DNA of 64,000 nucleotides from Longimicrobiales bacterium. Its GTDB lineage: Bacteria; Gemmatimonadota; Gemmatimonadetes; Longimicrobiales; Gaopeijiaceae. Positions 26,396 through 35,406 of the stretch are shown one piece after another; position 1 is the first letter of the stretch; every line of letters starts with the position of its first letter. A program made the translations under genes and the position numbers. The stretch spans positions 1 to 64,000 of the forward strand of contig JANQDZ010000029.1 in the NCBI GenBank assembly GCA_028278645.1. The letters run 5' to 3'. The notes under the pieces are model-generated. The model had not been told where the DNA came from. It did not search any database and was given only the letters and a program-made list of their open reading frames with translations.

Positions 26396-27646
26396 ATGGA
26401 GAACGGTGCGCCGCTCGTCACTAACGATGCCGTCGTCCTGGCCATGCTCGCTGTCATTCTCGGCTTTGTGTTCTATACCGAGAAAAGTGAACATCCCTTC
26501 TGGAAGAAGTTCTACACGTACGTCCCTGGACTCCTCCTCTGCTACTTCCTGCCATCCCTCCTCAACACCTTTGGGATCGCCAGCGCCGAGGACTCGCGAC
26601 TCTACTTCGTGAGTTCACGGTATTTACTACCGGCCTGCCTCGTTCTCCTAACCCTATCCATCGATCTCCCGGCCATCGTTCGCCTCGGTTACAAAGCTGT
26701 AGCCATGTTCTTGACAGGGACGGTCGGGATCCTGATCGGCGGGCCGATCGCTCTGATCATCATGGGCTACATAAGCCCGGAGACGGTGGGCGGAACGGGC
26801 CCTGAGGCCGTCTGGCGGGGTCTCACGACGGTGGCCGGGAGCTGGATCGGCGGTGGCGCCAACCAGACGGCCATGAAGGAGGTTTTTGAGGTAGGTGACG
26901 CGGTCTTCTCGCAGATGGTGGCCGTCGACGTGATCGTCGCCAACGTTTGGATGGCGGTGCTCCTTTTCCTAGCCGGTAGGCACAAACAGATCGATGCCCG
27001 CACGGGGGCTGATACCTCCGCCATCGCGGACCTCCAGGAGCGGGTGGAGAGGTTCCAGGCCCAGCATTCCCGGGTCCTCAACCTCCCGGACCTCATGTTC
27101 ATCTTGGCCGTCGGCTTCGGAATCACCGGGGTCGGTCACGCTGCTGGCACCTGGATTGCTGATTGGATTGGAGCCAACGCTCCGGCCCTGGAGCGGTTGA
27201 GCCTTACGAGTTCGTTCTTCTGGCTGGTTGTAATAGCCACGTCTCTGGGTCTCGTTCTATCCTTCACCCCTTTAAAACAGCTCGAAGGGGCTGGAGCCTC
27301 GCGAATCGGCTCTGCGATGTTGTACTTCCTTGTCGCGTCCATCGGGTTGGGCATGGATATCGGGGCCGTACTCACGAACCCGGGCCTCTTCGTCTTGGGC
27401 GGGATCTGGATGGCGATCCACGCGCTCCTCCTCCTCAGCGTCGCCAAGCTTATCAATGCTCCGCTCTTCTACATGGCGGTGGGAAGTCAGGCGAACGTTG
27501 GGGGTGCAGCTTCGGCCCCCGTGGTGGCTTCGGCGTTCCACCCGAGCCTCGCACCGGTGGGCGTGCTCCTGGCGGTCTTCGGCTATGCCCTGGGGACCTA
27601 CGCAGCCTGGATCTGCGGGCTGATCATGCAGGCGGTAGCCGGATGA
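26396..27646 (+). CDS. DUF819 family membrane protein (YjcL-like)
   Basis: A 416-residue protein with about 11 hydrophobic segments. Family marks include SSRYLLPACLVLLTLSID, a glycine-rich GSWIGGGANQTAMKE and the C-terminal VGSQANVGGAASAPVVASAF. The pattern of two glycine/asparagine-rich re-entrant-like stretches resembles other ion-coupled carriers, so a transporter role is likely, though no substrate is established for the family. A ribosome site (AGGGG) is six bases from the ATG. It sits 143 bp after the peptide cluster and 27 bp before an MFS gene on the same strand. Confidence 0.87.
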   Translation: MENGAPLVTNDAVVLAMLAVILGFVFYTEKSEHPFWKKFYTYVPGLLLCYFLPSLLNTFGIASAEDSRLYFVSSRYLLPACLVLLTLSIDLPAIVRLGYKAVAMFLTGTVGILIGGPIALIIMGYISPETVGGTGPEAVWRGLTTVAGSWIGGGANQTAMKEVFEVGDAVFSQMVAVDVIVANVWMAVLLFLAGRHKQIDARTGADTSAIADLQERVERFQAQHSRVLNLPDLMFILAVGFGITGVGHAAGTWIADWIGANAPALERLSLTSSFFWLVVIATSLGLVLSFTPLKQLEGAGASRIGSAMLYFLVASIGLGMDIGAVLTNPGLFVLGGIWMAIHALLLLSVAKLINAPLFYMAVGSQANVGGAASAPVVASAFHPSLAPVGVLLAVFGYALGTYAAWICGLIMQAVAG

Positions 27647-27673
27647 GGGTAAGAGAGGGGCCCGACTGAGCCC

Positions 27674-29011
27674 ATGCTCCAAGGCACGGCCACCTTCCTG
27701 AAGACCGAGCCTGAAGTCATCGCTCTTTCCTTCGCCCGCATGGCGGACGCGTTGGGAAACAGCCTCCTGATCATCGTCTTGCCTCTCTACATCGCGGCAC
27801 AACCCTCCCCGTGGGCGGGTCTCCCCACCGAAGTCTTGGTGGGGATCGTCATCTCCCTCTACGGCTTTCTGTTCGCCTTCGCACAGCCCTTCGCCGGGGC
27901 CGCAAGCGACCGAGCCGGGAAGCGAAAGCCGTTCATTCTTGCGGGGCTCGCCCTCATGACCCTGGCGACCCTGGGATTCATGTTCGCGGAACAATACCCG
28001 TGGATCATCGTCCTTCGATGTTTTCAGGGGATTGGGGTCGCCCTGATCATCCCGTCGGTCCTCGCCCTGATATCCCAGGTCACCGAAAAGCGGAATCGTG
28101 GGAATGCCATGGGAGTCTACAGCACGTTCCGCATGATTGGTTTTGCGTCCGGGCCCCTCATAGCAGGCGTTCTCCAGGTCTACTTCGGCTTCAACGCCAC
28201 TTTCCTGGTGGGTGCCGCCTTCCTCACCGCGGCCTGGATCCTGGTCCAGGTGACAGTGCATGAGAGGCCTCGGATTTCGGAATTCGCTGAGGGTGGCGGA
28301 ACCTCCGGGCCGACGCCGGGGGAGGGCCAAGCTTTCGAGGCCGAAAAGGCGGCCGGACGTGGAGCCGTTGACACAACCGGTCATCCAACCGGTAGCCCCC
28401 ACATTGGGAAGCGCCCGTTCCTTCCGTCGTCAACGATGCTGGCTCTCATGGTCAGCACGATCGTCCTTGCCGCCTCGCTCTCCATGATTTCTGCCCTTGA
28501 GAACGAGTTCAATGACCGCCTCTCCCAGACGGCCATTGGGTTCGGGATCGCCTTTAGCGCTTTGACTGTGGCCCGTCTGGTCGTCCAAATCCCCATCGGC
28601 CGACTTTCGGACCGGATTGGGCGGAAAAGTCTTATCGTCGGAGGAATGATCGCTCTGGCACCCCTGACGGTCCTCTTCGGCTACGTGACGTCCACTACCG
28701 AGCTCGTGGGTCTCCGCCTCCTCCAGGGTGTGGCCACCGCAGGGGTGGCGGCCCCTGCCTTCGCTTTGGCCGGTGACCTGGCCAAGAAGGGAGGAGAGGG
28801 CCGAGAGATGTCCTATGTCACCATGGGTTTCGGCCTGGGGTTGGGCATCGGACCTCTCCTGGCTGGGGCTTTGGCAGGCTACATCGGCTTCGAGGTTCCA
28901 TTCTACGTGGTAGGTGCCATGTCTTTGGTGGCGGCTGGGCTGGTGTGGCGTTGGGCGGAAGAGAGCATCGCACCCGGCGAATGGGCGGTGGATGAGGTGG
29001 GAAGTACCTGA
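27674..29011 (+). CDS. MFS transporter, probable drug/metabolite efflux type
   Basis: A 445-residue protein with 12 predicted membrane segments in two halves, joined by a polar loop of about 60 residues (about 195-250). The MFS loop 2-3 motif is present in both halves (GAASDRAGKRKPF; GRLSDRIGRKSL). The pattern fits the DHA1-type exporters. It is the last gene of the plus-strand cluster that starts with the peptide transporter, 27 bp after the DUF819 gene. What it exports is unknown; amino acids or peptide products are plausible from context only. Confidence 0.88.
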   Translation: MLQGTATFLKTEPEVIALSFARMADALGNSLLIIVLPLYIAAQPSPWAGLPTEVLVGIVISLYGFLFAFAQPFAGAASDRAGKRKPFILAGLALMTLATLGFMFAEQYPWIIVLRCFQGIGVALIIPSVLALISQVTEKRNRGNAMGVYSTFRMIGFASGPLIAGVLQVYFGFNATFLVGAAFLTAAWILVQVTVHERPRISEFAEGGGTSGPTPGEGQAFEAEKAAGRGAVDTTGHPTGSPHIGKRPFLPSSTMLALMVSTIVLAASLSMISALENEFNDRLSQTAIGFGIAFSALTVARLVVQIPIGRLSDRIGRKSLIVGGMIALAPLTVLFGYVTSTTELVGLRLLQGVATAGVAAPAFALAGDLAKKGGEGREMSYVTMGFGLGLGIGPLLAGALAGYIGFEVPFYVVGAMSLVAAGLVWRWAEESIAPGEWAVDEVGST

Positions 29012-29075
29012 GCGGCCACCTCTGACCAAAAACCCCCGCAACTTTTTTCCCCATGGGGGCGTCCAACCAAAAGCC

Positions 29076-29100
29076 GTCTATAGACACTCTGTCTATAGAC
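29076..29100. promoter_or_regulatory. Tandem palindromic operator, two GTCTATAGAC sites
   Basis: The perfect 10-bp palindrome GTCTATAGAC occurs at 29076-29085 and again at 29091-29100, 15 bp apart, and each copy is followed by ACTC. It lies about 50 bp upstream of the padR start codon, so autoregulation of the padR-permease unit is the likely purpose. TATAGA within a site could also serve as a -10 box. Confidence 0.75.
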
Positions 29101-29146
29101 ACTCCGTGGACATCCGGTTTTCCGAAGATTCCAGGGGAGAAACACC

Positions 29147-29515
29147 GTGGGAAAAAGCGATCGGGACCCGAGGGAACTCATCCCCCTCAAGCCGGATGTA
29201 TTCCTCATACTCAGTATACTGGCCAGGGGTGTCCGCCACGGTTACGGGATCATGCAGGCCGCCCATACGTGGCCAGGTGGGGGCATGGAGATCCAGGCCG
29301 GGGCCCTCTACCGACGTTTGAAGTGGATGATGGCCGAAGGCTTGATCCAGGAAGTCCGACCTGTTAATCGATCCGAGGACCCTTCAGAGCGAAAACGGGA
29401 TTATGGGTTGACGCCCTTCGGGCGTTTGGTGGCCCGGGAAGAGGCCAAGCGGATGGCAGGTCTCCTGGCGGCCGCACGGGATGCCGAGCTCGTTCCCGGC
29501 GCCGAGGGAGCGTAA
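29147..29515 (+). CDS. PadR-family transcriptional regulator, ADOP-linked (1)
   Basis: A 122-residue winged-helix protein. The PadR core (LKPDVFLILSILARGVRHGYGIMQ, then GALYRRLKWMMAEGLIQE) covers residues 12-95, with a short C-terminal helix for dimerisation. The start is GTG at 29147 with GGGGAG seven bases upstream. The gene ends 6 bp before a large duplicated-permease gene, the standard pairing in Gemmatimonadota and Acidobacteriota. Two palindromic sites upstream suggest that it represses its own promoter. No ligand-binding domain is apparent. Confidence 0.92.
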   Translation: MGKSDRDPRELIPLKPDVFLILSILARGVRHGYGIMQAAHTWPGGGMEIQAGALYRRLKWMMAEGLIQEVRPVNRSEDPSERKRDYGLTPFGRLVAREEAKRMAGLLAAARDAELVPGAEGA

Positions 29516-29521
29516 AACGCC

Positions 29522-32257
29522 ATGGGCGTTTACCTCCGTCGGTGGCTGCTGGGTGCGATCTGTGCCGGCTACGAAGTGTTTCTTCGTTCCTTTCCGAAGG
29601 CCTTCCGGGACCAGGTAGGGGAGGACATCTCGCTTGCCTTCAAACAGGGTTGCGGATCGGCCCTTGAGGGTGCCGGGTTTATTGCGGCCATAGCCTATGC
29701 CTGGCGGGGTTACAAAGACGCCTTGAAGGAGGGGTTTGCGGAGAGAAGAGCGTCTCCTCCCGCCCCCTACGCCGATCGAGCCAAAACAAGGAACCATACC
29801 GTGGACAACCTCTTCCTGGATCTTCGCTTTTCTCTGAGGGCGCTCAGGAAACGCCCGGTGTTTTCCGGGATCGCGATCTTCGTCCTCGCCCTGGGGATCG
29901 GATCTGCCACGGCCATTTTCTCGGTGGTGAATGGCGTACTTTTAAAGCCGTTTCCCTACCCGGACGTCGATCGGCTCGTAGTTCTTTGGAACTCCAATCC
30001 GGAAAGGGGCCAAGACGAGTATCGGATGGCAGCTAGAGGGTTTTTTGAACTCCAACGATCCACGTCGGCTTTTTCGGGAATGGCCGTGGCTGCGGGAGCC
30101 ACTGCAAACCTCACCAGCCCGGATCTTCCACCGTCCCGGGTGAACGGGTCCCTCATTTCGGCCGATTTTTTCCAGGTGCTCGGCGTTCAACCGGTCATGG
30201 GCCGAAGCTTCCGGCCAGAGGAAAACCTCGGTGAACACCGGGTGGTCCTTTTAAGTCATTCGTTATGGGCCGATCGGTTCGGGGGGGACCCCGAGATCAT
30301 AGGGAAGAGGATCGAGATGGACGGGATCCAGGTGGAAGTGGTAGGGGTGATGCCGCGGGTATCCCTCCCAATGGGAGGCTCTTCCCTGAGCCTTCCCGGG
30401 CCGGACGTCCATCTGTTTTGGCGGCCCCTCGATTACGACCAGGCGTGGATCTCTCAGTTCGCGGCACATGTCATGGCCGTTGTTGCCCGCCTGGAACCGG
30501 AGGCCGGGATCTTCCAGGCACGCCAACAGGCCGCATCGGTTGCTTTGTCCCTCGTAAGCGGTGACCAGGCCCCGGAGGGAGAGGAAATCCTGGTTCGTCC
30601 GCTTAAAGAGCAGATCGTCGGGGATATCAGGAGAAACCTACTTGTCCTCTTCGCGGCGGTGGGCCTCCTTCTGGTCCTGGCCTGCGGAAACGTCGCCAAC
30701 CTCCTCCTCACGCGAGCCAAGGATCGGGAACGGGAACTCGCGGTGAGAGCGGCCCTGGGTGCGGGGCGGCCCCGGTTGGTGACACAAAACCTCATGGAAA
30801 CCCTTATTCTTGGCTCTTTTGGGGGGCTGCTGGGTTTGGCCTTGGCACGATGGGGCTCCTCATACTTGGTGGGGAACCTTCCCGAGAACCTCCCTCGGCA
30901 AAGCGAGATCGGAGTGGACGGGTCGGTCCTTCTCTTCACCGTCGGGATCTCTATCGGTGCGTCCCTCTTGGCCATGCTGGTGCCCACGGTCCGAATTGTG
31001 GGCAGGGAGGCAGTAGGTGGTCTGAAAGAGAGCGGGAGAGGAGCCACCTCGGGAATCGGCAAGAACAGAACCAACCGAGCGATCGTTGTCGGACAGGTCG
31101 CTTTGGCAACCGTTCTCTTGTTCGCAGCTGGGTTGCTTTTCCGAAGTCTCCAAACCCTCTCCCGTGTAGACCCGGGCTTTCGATCTGAGGGCGTGACCAT
31201 CGCCCAACTCATGCTACCCGAGATGAAGTACGGGGAGGTGGGTCAGGTTATGTCTTTTTATGATCAGCTTCGTGAACGGGTCGAGGCGCTACCCGGAGTG
31301 TCCGACGTGGCGTTTGCCATGGATCACCCGCTGCAAACCACCTGGTGGAACGGGATCCGTCTGTTGGACCGGGCTCCTCCCGATCCCGAAGAGAGTCCCA
31401 TAGCCATATTCCGACCCGTAAGCGATCGGTACTTCGAGACCGTGGGGATACCGGTTTCGGAAGGAAGGAGCTTTGATTCCGGGGATCGGTTTTCAGATCA
31501 TCCCGTGATGTTGGTAAACCAGGCTCTCGTCCAGCGATATTTCAACGGTGAGAGTCCTTTGGGTGAAAGGATCGGGTTTACCGTAGGACGGAATATCTGG
31601 GGGGAGGAAGCGCCCACGACCTTCGAAATCGTCGGCGTTATCGAGAATGTCCGGTTCAACGGGCTCAGGATGCCGTCCGAGCCGGCCTTTCACATCCCCA
31701 TGCACCAGTTCCCGTACGGAGCTGTGAAGCTTCTGGTCAGGGGCTCAGGTACCATCGGTGATATCCCTGGCCTCATCCAAGACCAGGTGTGGGCTGTGGA
31801 TCCGGATCTCCCGGTGACAAACATCAGGACCTTAGATCAGGTCCTCGCGGAGGTCATGGCACAGGATCGATTCAACGTGCTACTCCTTCAGTACTTTGCT
31901 CTGGTGGCTCTGACCCTGGCCGCTGCGGGGATCTATGGGATTCTCAACTATGTGGTCTCTCAGAGAAAACCCGAAATCGGCGTTCGGGTGGCTTTGGGAG
32001 CTCAGACCTCGTCCGTTCTCGGGTCCGTTGTGGTGGACGCTCTTCGGCTGGGCGGGCTGGGGCTCGGAATCGGACTGGTCGCAGGTTTGGGCGTCTCGCG
32101 GTTCCTAGAAGTACTTCTGTTCGAGGTCCCGCCCCACGACCTGTTGGTCATCTCCGGCGTATGCTCGGTCCTGGGGCTGGTGACGTTGGGCTCGGGCGTG
32201 GTCCCCGCCCTGCGAGCGGCCCGGACGGATCCCATGGACGCCCTTCGGCCGGAGTGA
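29522..32257 (+). CDS. ADOP-type ABC transporter permease (duplicated FtsX/MacB-like) (1)
   Basis: A 911-residue inner-membrane protein. An N-terminal prefix (about 1-77, with FLRSFPKAFRDQVGEDI) typical of PadR-linked permeases is followed by two MacB-like repeats. Each repeat has a first transmembrane helix (about 115-137; about 515-540), a large periplasmic MacB-PCD domain and a three-helix FtsX domain (about 360-490 and 790-905). No ATPase is encoded next to it, as is usual for this orphan class. MacB relatives couple ATP hydrolysis to export of lipoproteins, peptides or drugs across the envelope by mechanotransmission. The substrate is unknown. It is probably co-transcribed with the padR gene 6 bp upstream. 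Confidence 0.93.
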   Translation: MGVYLRRWLLGAICAGYEVFLRSFPKAFRDQVGEDISLAFKQGCGSALEGAGFIAAIAYAWRGYKDALKEGFAERRASPPAPYADRAKTRNHTVDNLFLDLRFSLRALRKRPVFSGIAIFVLALGIGSATAIFSVVNGVLLKPFPYPDVDRLVVLWNSNPERGQDEYRMAARGFFELQRSTSAFSGMAVAAGATANLTSPDLPPSRVNGSLISADFFQVLGVQPVMGRSFRPEENLGEHRVVLLSHSLWADRFGGDPEIIGKRIEMDGIQVEVVGVMPRVSLPMGGSSLSLPGPDVHLFWRPLDYDQAWISQFAAHVMAVVARLEPEAGIFQARQQAASVALSLVSGDQAPEGEEILVRPLKEQIVGDIRRNLLVLFAAVGLLLVLACGNVANLLLTRAKDRERELAVRAALGAGRPRLVTQNLMETLILGSFGGLLGLALARWGSSYLVGNLPENLPRQSEIGVDGSVLLFTVGISIGASLLAMLVPTVRIVGREAVGGLKESGRGATSGIGKNRTNRAIVVGQVALATVLLFAAGLLFRSLQTLSRVDPGFRSEGVTIAQLMLPEMKYGEVGQVMSFYDQLRERVEALPGVSDVAFAMDHPLQTTWWNGIRLLDRAPPDPEESPIAIFRPVSDRYFETVGIPVSEGRSFDSGDRFSDHPVMLVNQALVQRYFNGESPLGERIGFTVGRNIWGEEAPTTFEIVGVIENVRFNGLRMPSEPAFHIPMHQFPYGAVKLLVRGSGTIGDIPGLIQDQVWAVDPDLPVTNIRTLDQVLAEVMAQDRFNVLLLQYFALVALTLAAAGIYGILNYVVSQRKPEIGVRVALGAQTSSVLGSVVVDALRLGGLGLGIGLVAGLGVSRFLEVLLFEVPPHDLLVISGVCSVLGLVTLGSGVVPALRAARTDPMDALRPE

Positions 32258-32599
32258 TGGCCCACCAAACCCTGGCCGAGGTCTGGTAGCGAGCTTTCCC
32301 TCAGCCTCCCTCCCAGGTAGGATGGTCCGGTCACTGATTCCAAGAGAGGCCGAGAAACCAATGAAAGCCAAGCGCACCTTCTTGAAGGTCGGCACCTGAT
32401 CAGAAACTCATCGACGGGTTTTTACGGGCCTCGGATTTCCGCTTCGAGTGTTCCGAGATCGTCGGTAGGACGTTCGATGGTGTCGAGGACCATGCCGCAC
32501 ACCTCCGGGCAGGCGGATGTGCTGAGCTGATCGAGGTTTTGGCGGGAGGGTGAACGCGGGCGGGAGGGTGACAGCAGCCTTAACTGATCCCCCATGCTC
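32258..32599. other. Non-coding stretch with possible decayed sequence
   Basis: These 342 bp hold no supported gene. A 12-codon plus-strand frame (MKAKRTFLKVGT, 32361-32399) follows a GAGAGG stretch. A minus-strand frame ending at 32422 (SACPEVCGMVLDTIERPTDD) looks protein-like but has no credible start. A GGCGGGAGGGTGA motif occurs twice, 17 bp apart, near 32541-32572. It is probably an intergenic scar between the permease gene and the convergent cyclase gene. Confidence 0.4.
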
Positions 32600-35224
32600 T
32601 TACCGGTACTCCTCCAGCAAGGCCTGAAAAACCGGATCGTCACGGATCGGGTCCAGGAGGGGATCGACCCGCAGTGTGTTCACGCTGACCGATGATTGAT
32701 TCGAGAGGACGGTCCGCAGGTGGCTGACGGCTTGATCGGCCAGCCCTGCTTGAGCTAGGATCCTGGCCGCGGATGCATAGGTCCTGTAGGTGGAGAGGGC
32801 GTCCCCGGCTTCCCGCCTCAATTCCACGGCCTGGGACGCGGTTCTTTCGGCGTCGGCCGTCCTTCCAAGGCCCGCGTAGGCAAAACCTAAAGCGATGAGG
32901 ATCCGTTCATCGTTCGGATTGGCCGGGACCAAAGGTTCCAAATCCACTCTGGCTGAGTCGAAGGCGGCAAGGGCTTCCGGATCGGCCCCCCGGAGGCCAT
33001 GGGCCCAACCTGAGCAAACCTCCCTGGGCAGGTAGGTCACCTGGGTCTCAAACACCGTTTCCGGGTGGGCTTCAAGGAAGTCGAGCAGTCCTTCGGCGTC
33101 ACGCTCCCACATTGCCAGATTCACCCTCGCGAGATCGATTTCTGGCAGGTGGAGGTCGGGTGGGAGGGTGGAAACGACGGCCCGGAGAGTGTCGAGTTGG
33201 CCCCTCCAATGGATATAGACCTGTCCCTTTTGGATGGCGGCGTCGAAGAGGTCGGGAGCCAGGGTCGAAGCCCGATCATAGGCTTCCACAGCTTCCTCGT
33301 ACCGTCGGGTGAACCCGAAGCTATGACCGCCCAGATCATAAAAAAGTGTGGGGTTTCGCGGGTTCAGCTCGGTGGCTAGCTCGAAGGCCGTATGGACCTC
33401 CGGCCAGTTCCCCAAACGCCGATGGGTGTACCCGATCCTTGCAATGATCTCTGCATCGTTGGGCAGCCCCTCTAATGCTCTCTCGTACGCCGCCAGTGCC
33501 TCGCTGAACCGTCCTCTGACGTAGTGCATCCAAGCCAGCGCTTCGTGGGCTTGGGGAAGGTCCGGCTGGAGCCGAAGGGCCTCCTCCGCCTGATCCCTCT
33601 GGGCTTCCCACCTTTCCTCGGACGGGTCAAACCGCTCCCAAAACATCCTCCCGTAAACCCGGGAGAGGGCAGCACGGGCGTGGGCGTAGGTCGGATCGAG
33701 CTCAATCGCGCGCTCATAGAGCTCCGCGGCCGCTCCCAGGTCGGACTGGCGGTACCCCGGACGGGTGTCATAGCCCCGGCCCTGGAGGAAAAAGTCGTAT
33801 GCTTCCAGGTTCTCCGTTCCGATGCGACCGAGTTCTTCCCTTTCCTCGGGGGTCACATTCGCTCGGAGCGTATCGGCGATGGCCTGGGCGATCTCGCCCT
33901 GGATAGATAGGAGGTTCTCCACGGAGAGGGGCCGGTCGTAGGAGGCCGCCCATGCGTTTTCGTCGGTGCGAGTATCGATGAGGTTCACGCTGAGCCGCAC
34001 CGTATCCCCGGCTCTCAACAACCCACCTTCCAGGATGTACGTGACCCCCAAGTCCTGGGCTATCTCGCCAGAGGTCTTTGGGGAATCTCTGAACTGCATC
34101 ACCGACTGCCTGGAGATGACCTTCAGACCGCTGATCTTGGTCATCCGGGTCAGGATTTCGTCGTGTATACCGTCGGCGAAGTAGGCGTCGACCTGTTCCC
34201 CGCTTCGGTTCACCCACGGTAGGGCAGCAACCGACGGGCGATCGTCGGCCGAGGGAGCGTCCACCCCTCCCCCGGACCGGGCGTCCGGGGAGACTCGGTC
34301 CCCCCCTGGGAGCAGGGTGAGAGCCCCACCTCCCATCGCCAGGAGTACGGCGATGATGAGGACCTCTGCCGGCTGGATCCTCTGCCGGCCCGTCGCTCCA
34401 TGGAACCAAGCCACGACAAGGACTACAAAGAAACCCACGAAGGCCAGGAGCCCCAGGGCCTGGTTGACCAACGGGGGCCAGAAGAGCCGGTCGCCGGCAA
34501 AGCCAGCTATCTGAAGTATTACCCAGGCACTGGCAAGGTAGATGAGGGCCCAGGGGAGAAGCGCTCTTTCCTTCGCCTGCCGGAGGAAAGCCTCTCCCGG
34601 CCCGACGGGCGGCTTGGGGACCGGAGTGCCGTCGTCTGAAAGGATGACCAGGGGCTCGAAGGCTTCCGGGCCTTCGCTCTCCGTCTTTGTGCGGACCTCT
34701 TCAATGCTCGGGATGGAAACCCCGTCATTCGAGATTGCGAAGACACTGAGCTTGTAGGAGACGTTCTTCAGGGTCACCGCCCCGATGGAGACAGCGGAGA
34801 TCGAGGTGTGGTTCTTGATCTCATCAAAAACCTTCCCAGACACCATCACCCCGCCGGGGGAAGCCAGGGCCTCGATCCTGGAGGCCACGTTGACCCCGTC
34901 TCCGTAGACACCGTCTTCGTCGTGAGCAATGTCTCCCGTGTGGACGCCGATACGGAGGGGGATCAGCGGCTCCTTACCGACTTCCCGCTGGATCTCGACG
35001 GCACATTCAACCGCCTTCACGGCGCTTGGGAAGATGCTGAGGGTCCCATCCCCATAGTACTGGAGGACCTCACCTCCGAACCGCTCCACGGCGGAAGAGA
35101 GGATCATCCGATGGCGATCTCGCTGGGTCCTGGCTTCGCCCTCGTCTTCCTGCATGAGCGCGGTGTAGCCCACCATGTCGGCAAACATGATGGCCGCGAG
35201 GCGTCGGGTCCGTCCTTCAGCCAT
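32600..35224 (-). CDS. Class III cyclase-like domain protein with TM, TolB-like and TPR modules
   Basis: An 874-residue signalling protein. A class III nucleotide cyclase homology domain spans residues 8-170, a membrane region of three to four helices spans about 222-310, a TolB/FlgO-like domain spans about 335-460 (VAALPWVNRSGEQVDAYFADGI) and TPR repeats fill about 470-860. Metal-binding D16 and D59 and the transition-state N112 and R116 are present. The adenine-recognising Lys is Q55, and the partner Asp seven residues before N112 is G105. Nucleotide specificity is therefore altered or the domain is a non-catalytic sensor. The ATG is preceded by no clear ribosome site. Full-length proteins of this architecture are common in soil bacteria. 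Confidence 0.88.
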   Translation of the reverse strand: MAEGRTRRLAAIMFADMVGYTALMQEDEGEARTQRDRHRMILSSAVERFGGEVLQYYGDGTLSIFPSAVKAVECAVEIQREVGKEPLIPLRIGVHTGDIAHDEDGVYGDGVNVASRIEALASPGGVMVSGKVFDEIKNHTSISAVSIGAVTLKNVSYKLSVFAISNDGVSIPSIEEVRTKTESEGPEAFEPLVILSDDGTPVPKPPVGPGEAFLRQAKERALLPWALIYLASAWVILQIAGFAGDRLFWPPLVNQALGLLAFVGFFVVLVVAWFHGATGRQRIQPAEVLIIAVLLAMGGGALTLLPGGDRVSPDARSGGGVDAPSADDRPSVAALPWVNRSGEQVDAYFADGIHDEILTRMTKISGLKVISRQSVMQFRDSPKTSGEIAQDLGVTYILEGGLLRAGDTVRLSVNLIDTRTDENAWAASYDRPLSVENLLSIQGEIAQAIADTLRANVTPEEREELGRIGTENLEAYDFFLQGRGYDTRPGYRQSDLGAAAELYERAIELDPTYAHARAALSRVYGRMFWERFDPSEERWEAQRDQAEEALRLQPDLPQAHEALAWMHYVRGRFSEALAAYERALEGLPNDAEIIARIGYTHRRLGNWPEVHTAFELATELNPRNPTLFYDLGGHSFGFTRRYEEAVEAYDRASTLAPDLFDAAIQKGQVYIHWRGQLDTLRAVVSTLPPDLHLPEIDLARVNLAMWERDAEGLLDFLEAHPETVFETQVTYLPREVCSGWAHGLRGADPEALAAFDSARVDLEPLVPANPNDERILIALGFAYAGLGRTADAERTASQAVELRREAGDALSTYRTYASAARILAQAGLADQAVSHLRTVLSNQSSVSVNTLRVDPLLDPIRDDPVFQALLEEYR

Positions 35225-35406
35225 GGAGGTAGTTGCTCATTTCGGCCGTGAGTGAAGATCGAATGGAAGGTGCCGGCCGGTTTCCTCGGGGCTCGTTTAC
35301 CTCGTTTACTCCGGTCGGTCACCAGCAGGCAAGATGATGACCCCCGAGGCGGAAGATCAAGCATTCTGTGAAGGGAACGGCGCCCTCGAGTAGGGTGGGG
35401 GAGTCC

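Noticed and set aside
27272-28402. 376-codon minus-strand frame opposite the DUF819 and MFS genes
   Set aside because: The translation is highly charged with no recognisable domain, and both plus-strand genes are clear membrane proteins.
29024-29062. CCCCC...GGGGG pairing after the MFS gene as a terminator
   Set aside because: The pairing is short with a long loop and the T-run lies inside the loop, not after the stem.
32361-32399. 12-codon mini-gene MKAKRTFLKVGT after a purine-rich stretch
   Set aside because: Too short to support without conservation; it could be a leader peptide or chance.
32422-32599. Minus-strand frame with protein-like tail (SACPEVCGMVLDTIERPTDD)
   Set aside because: No credible start or ribosome site separate from the cyclase gene, and no recognised family; at most a decayed fragment.
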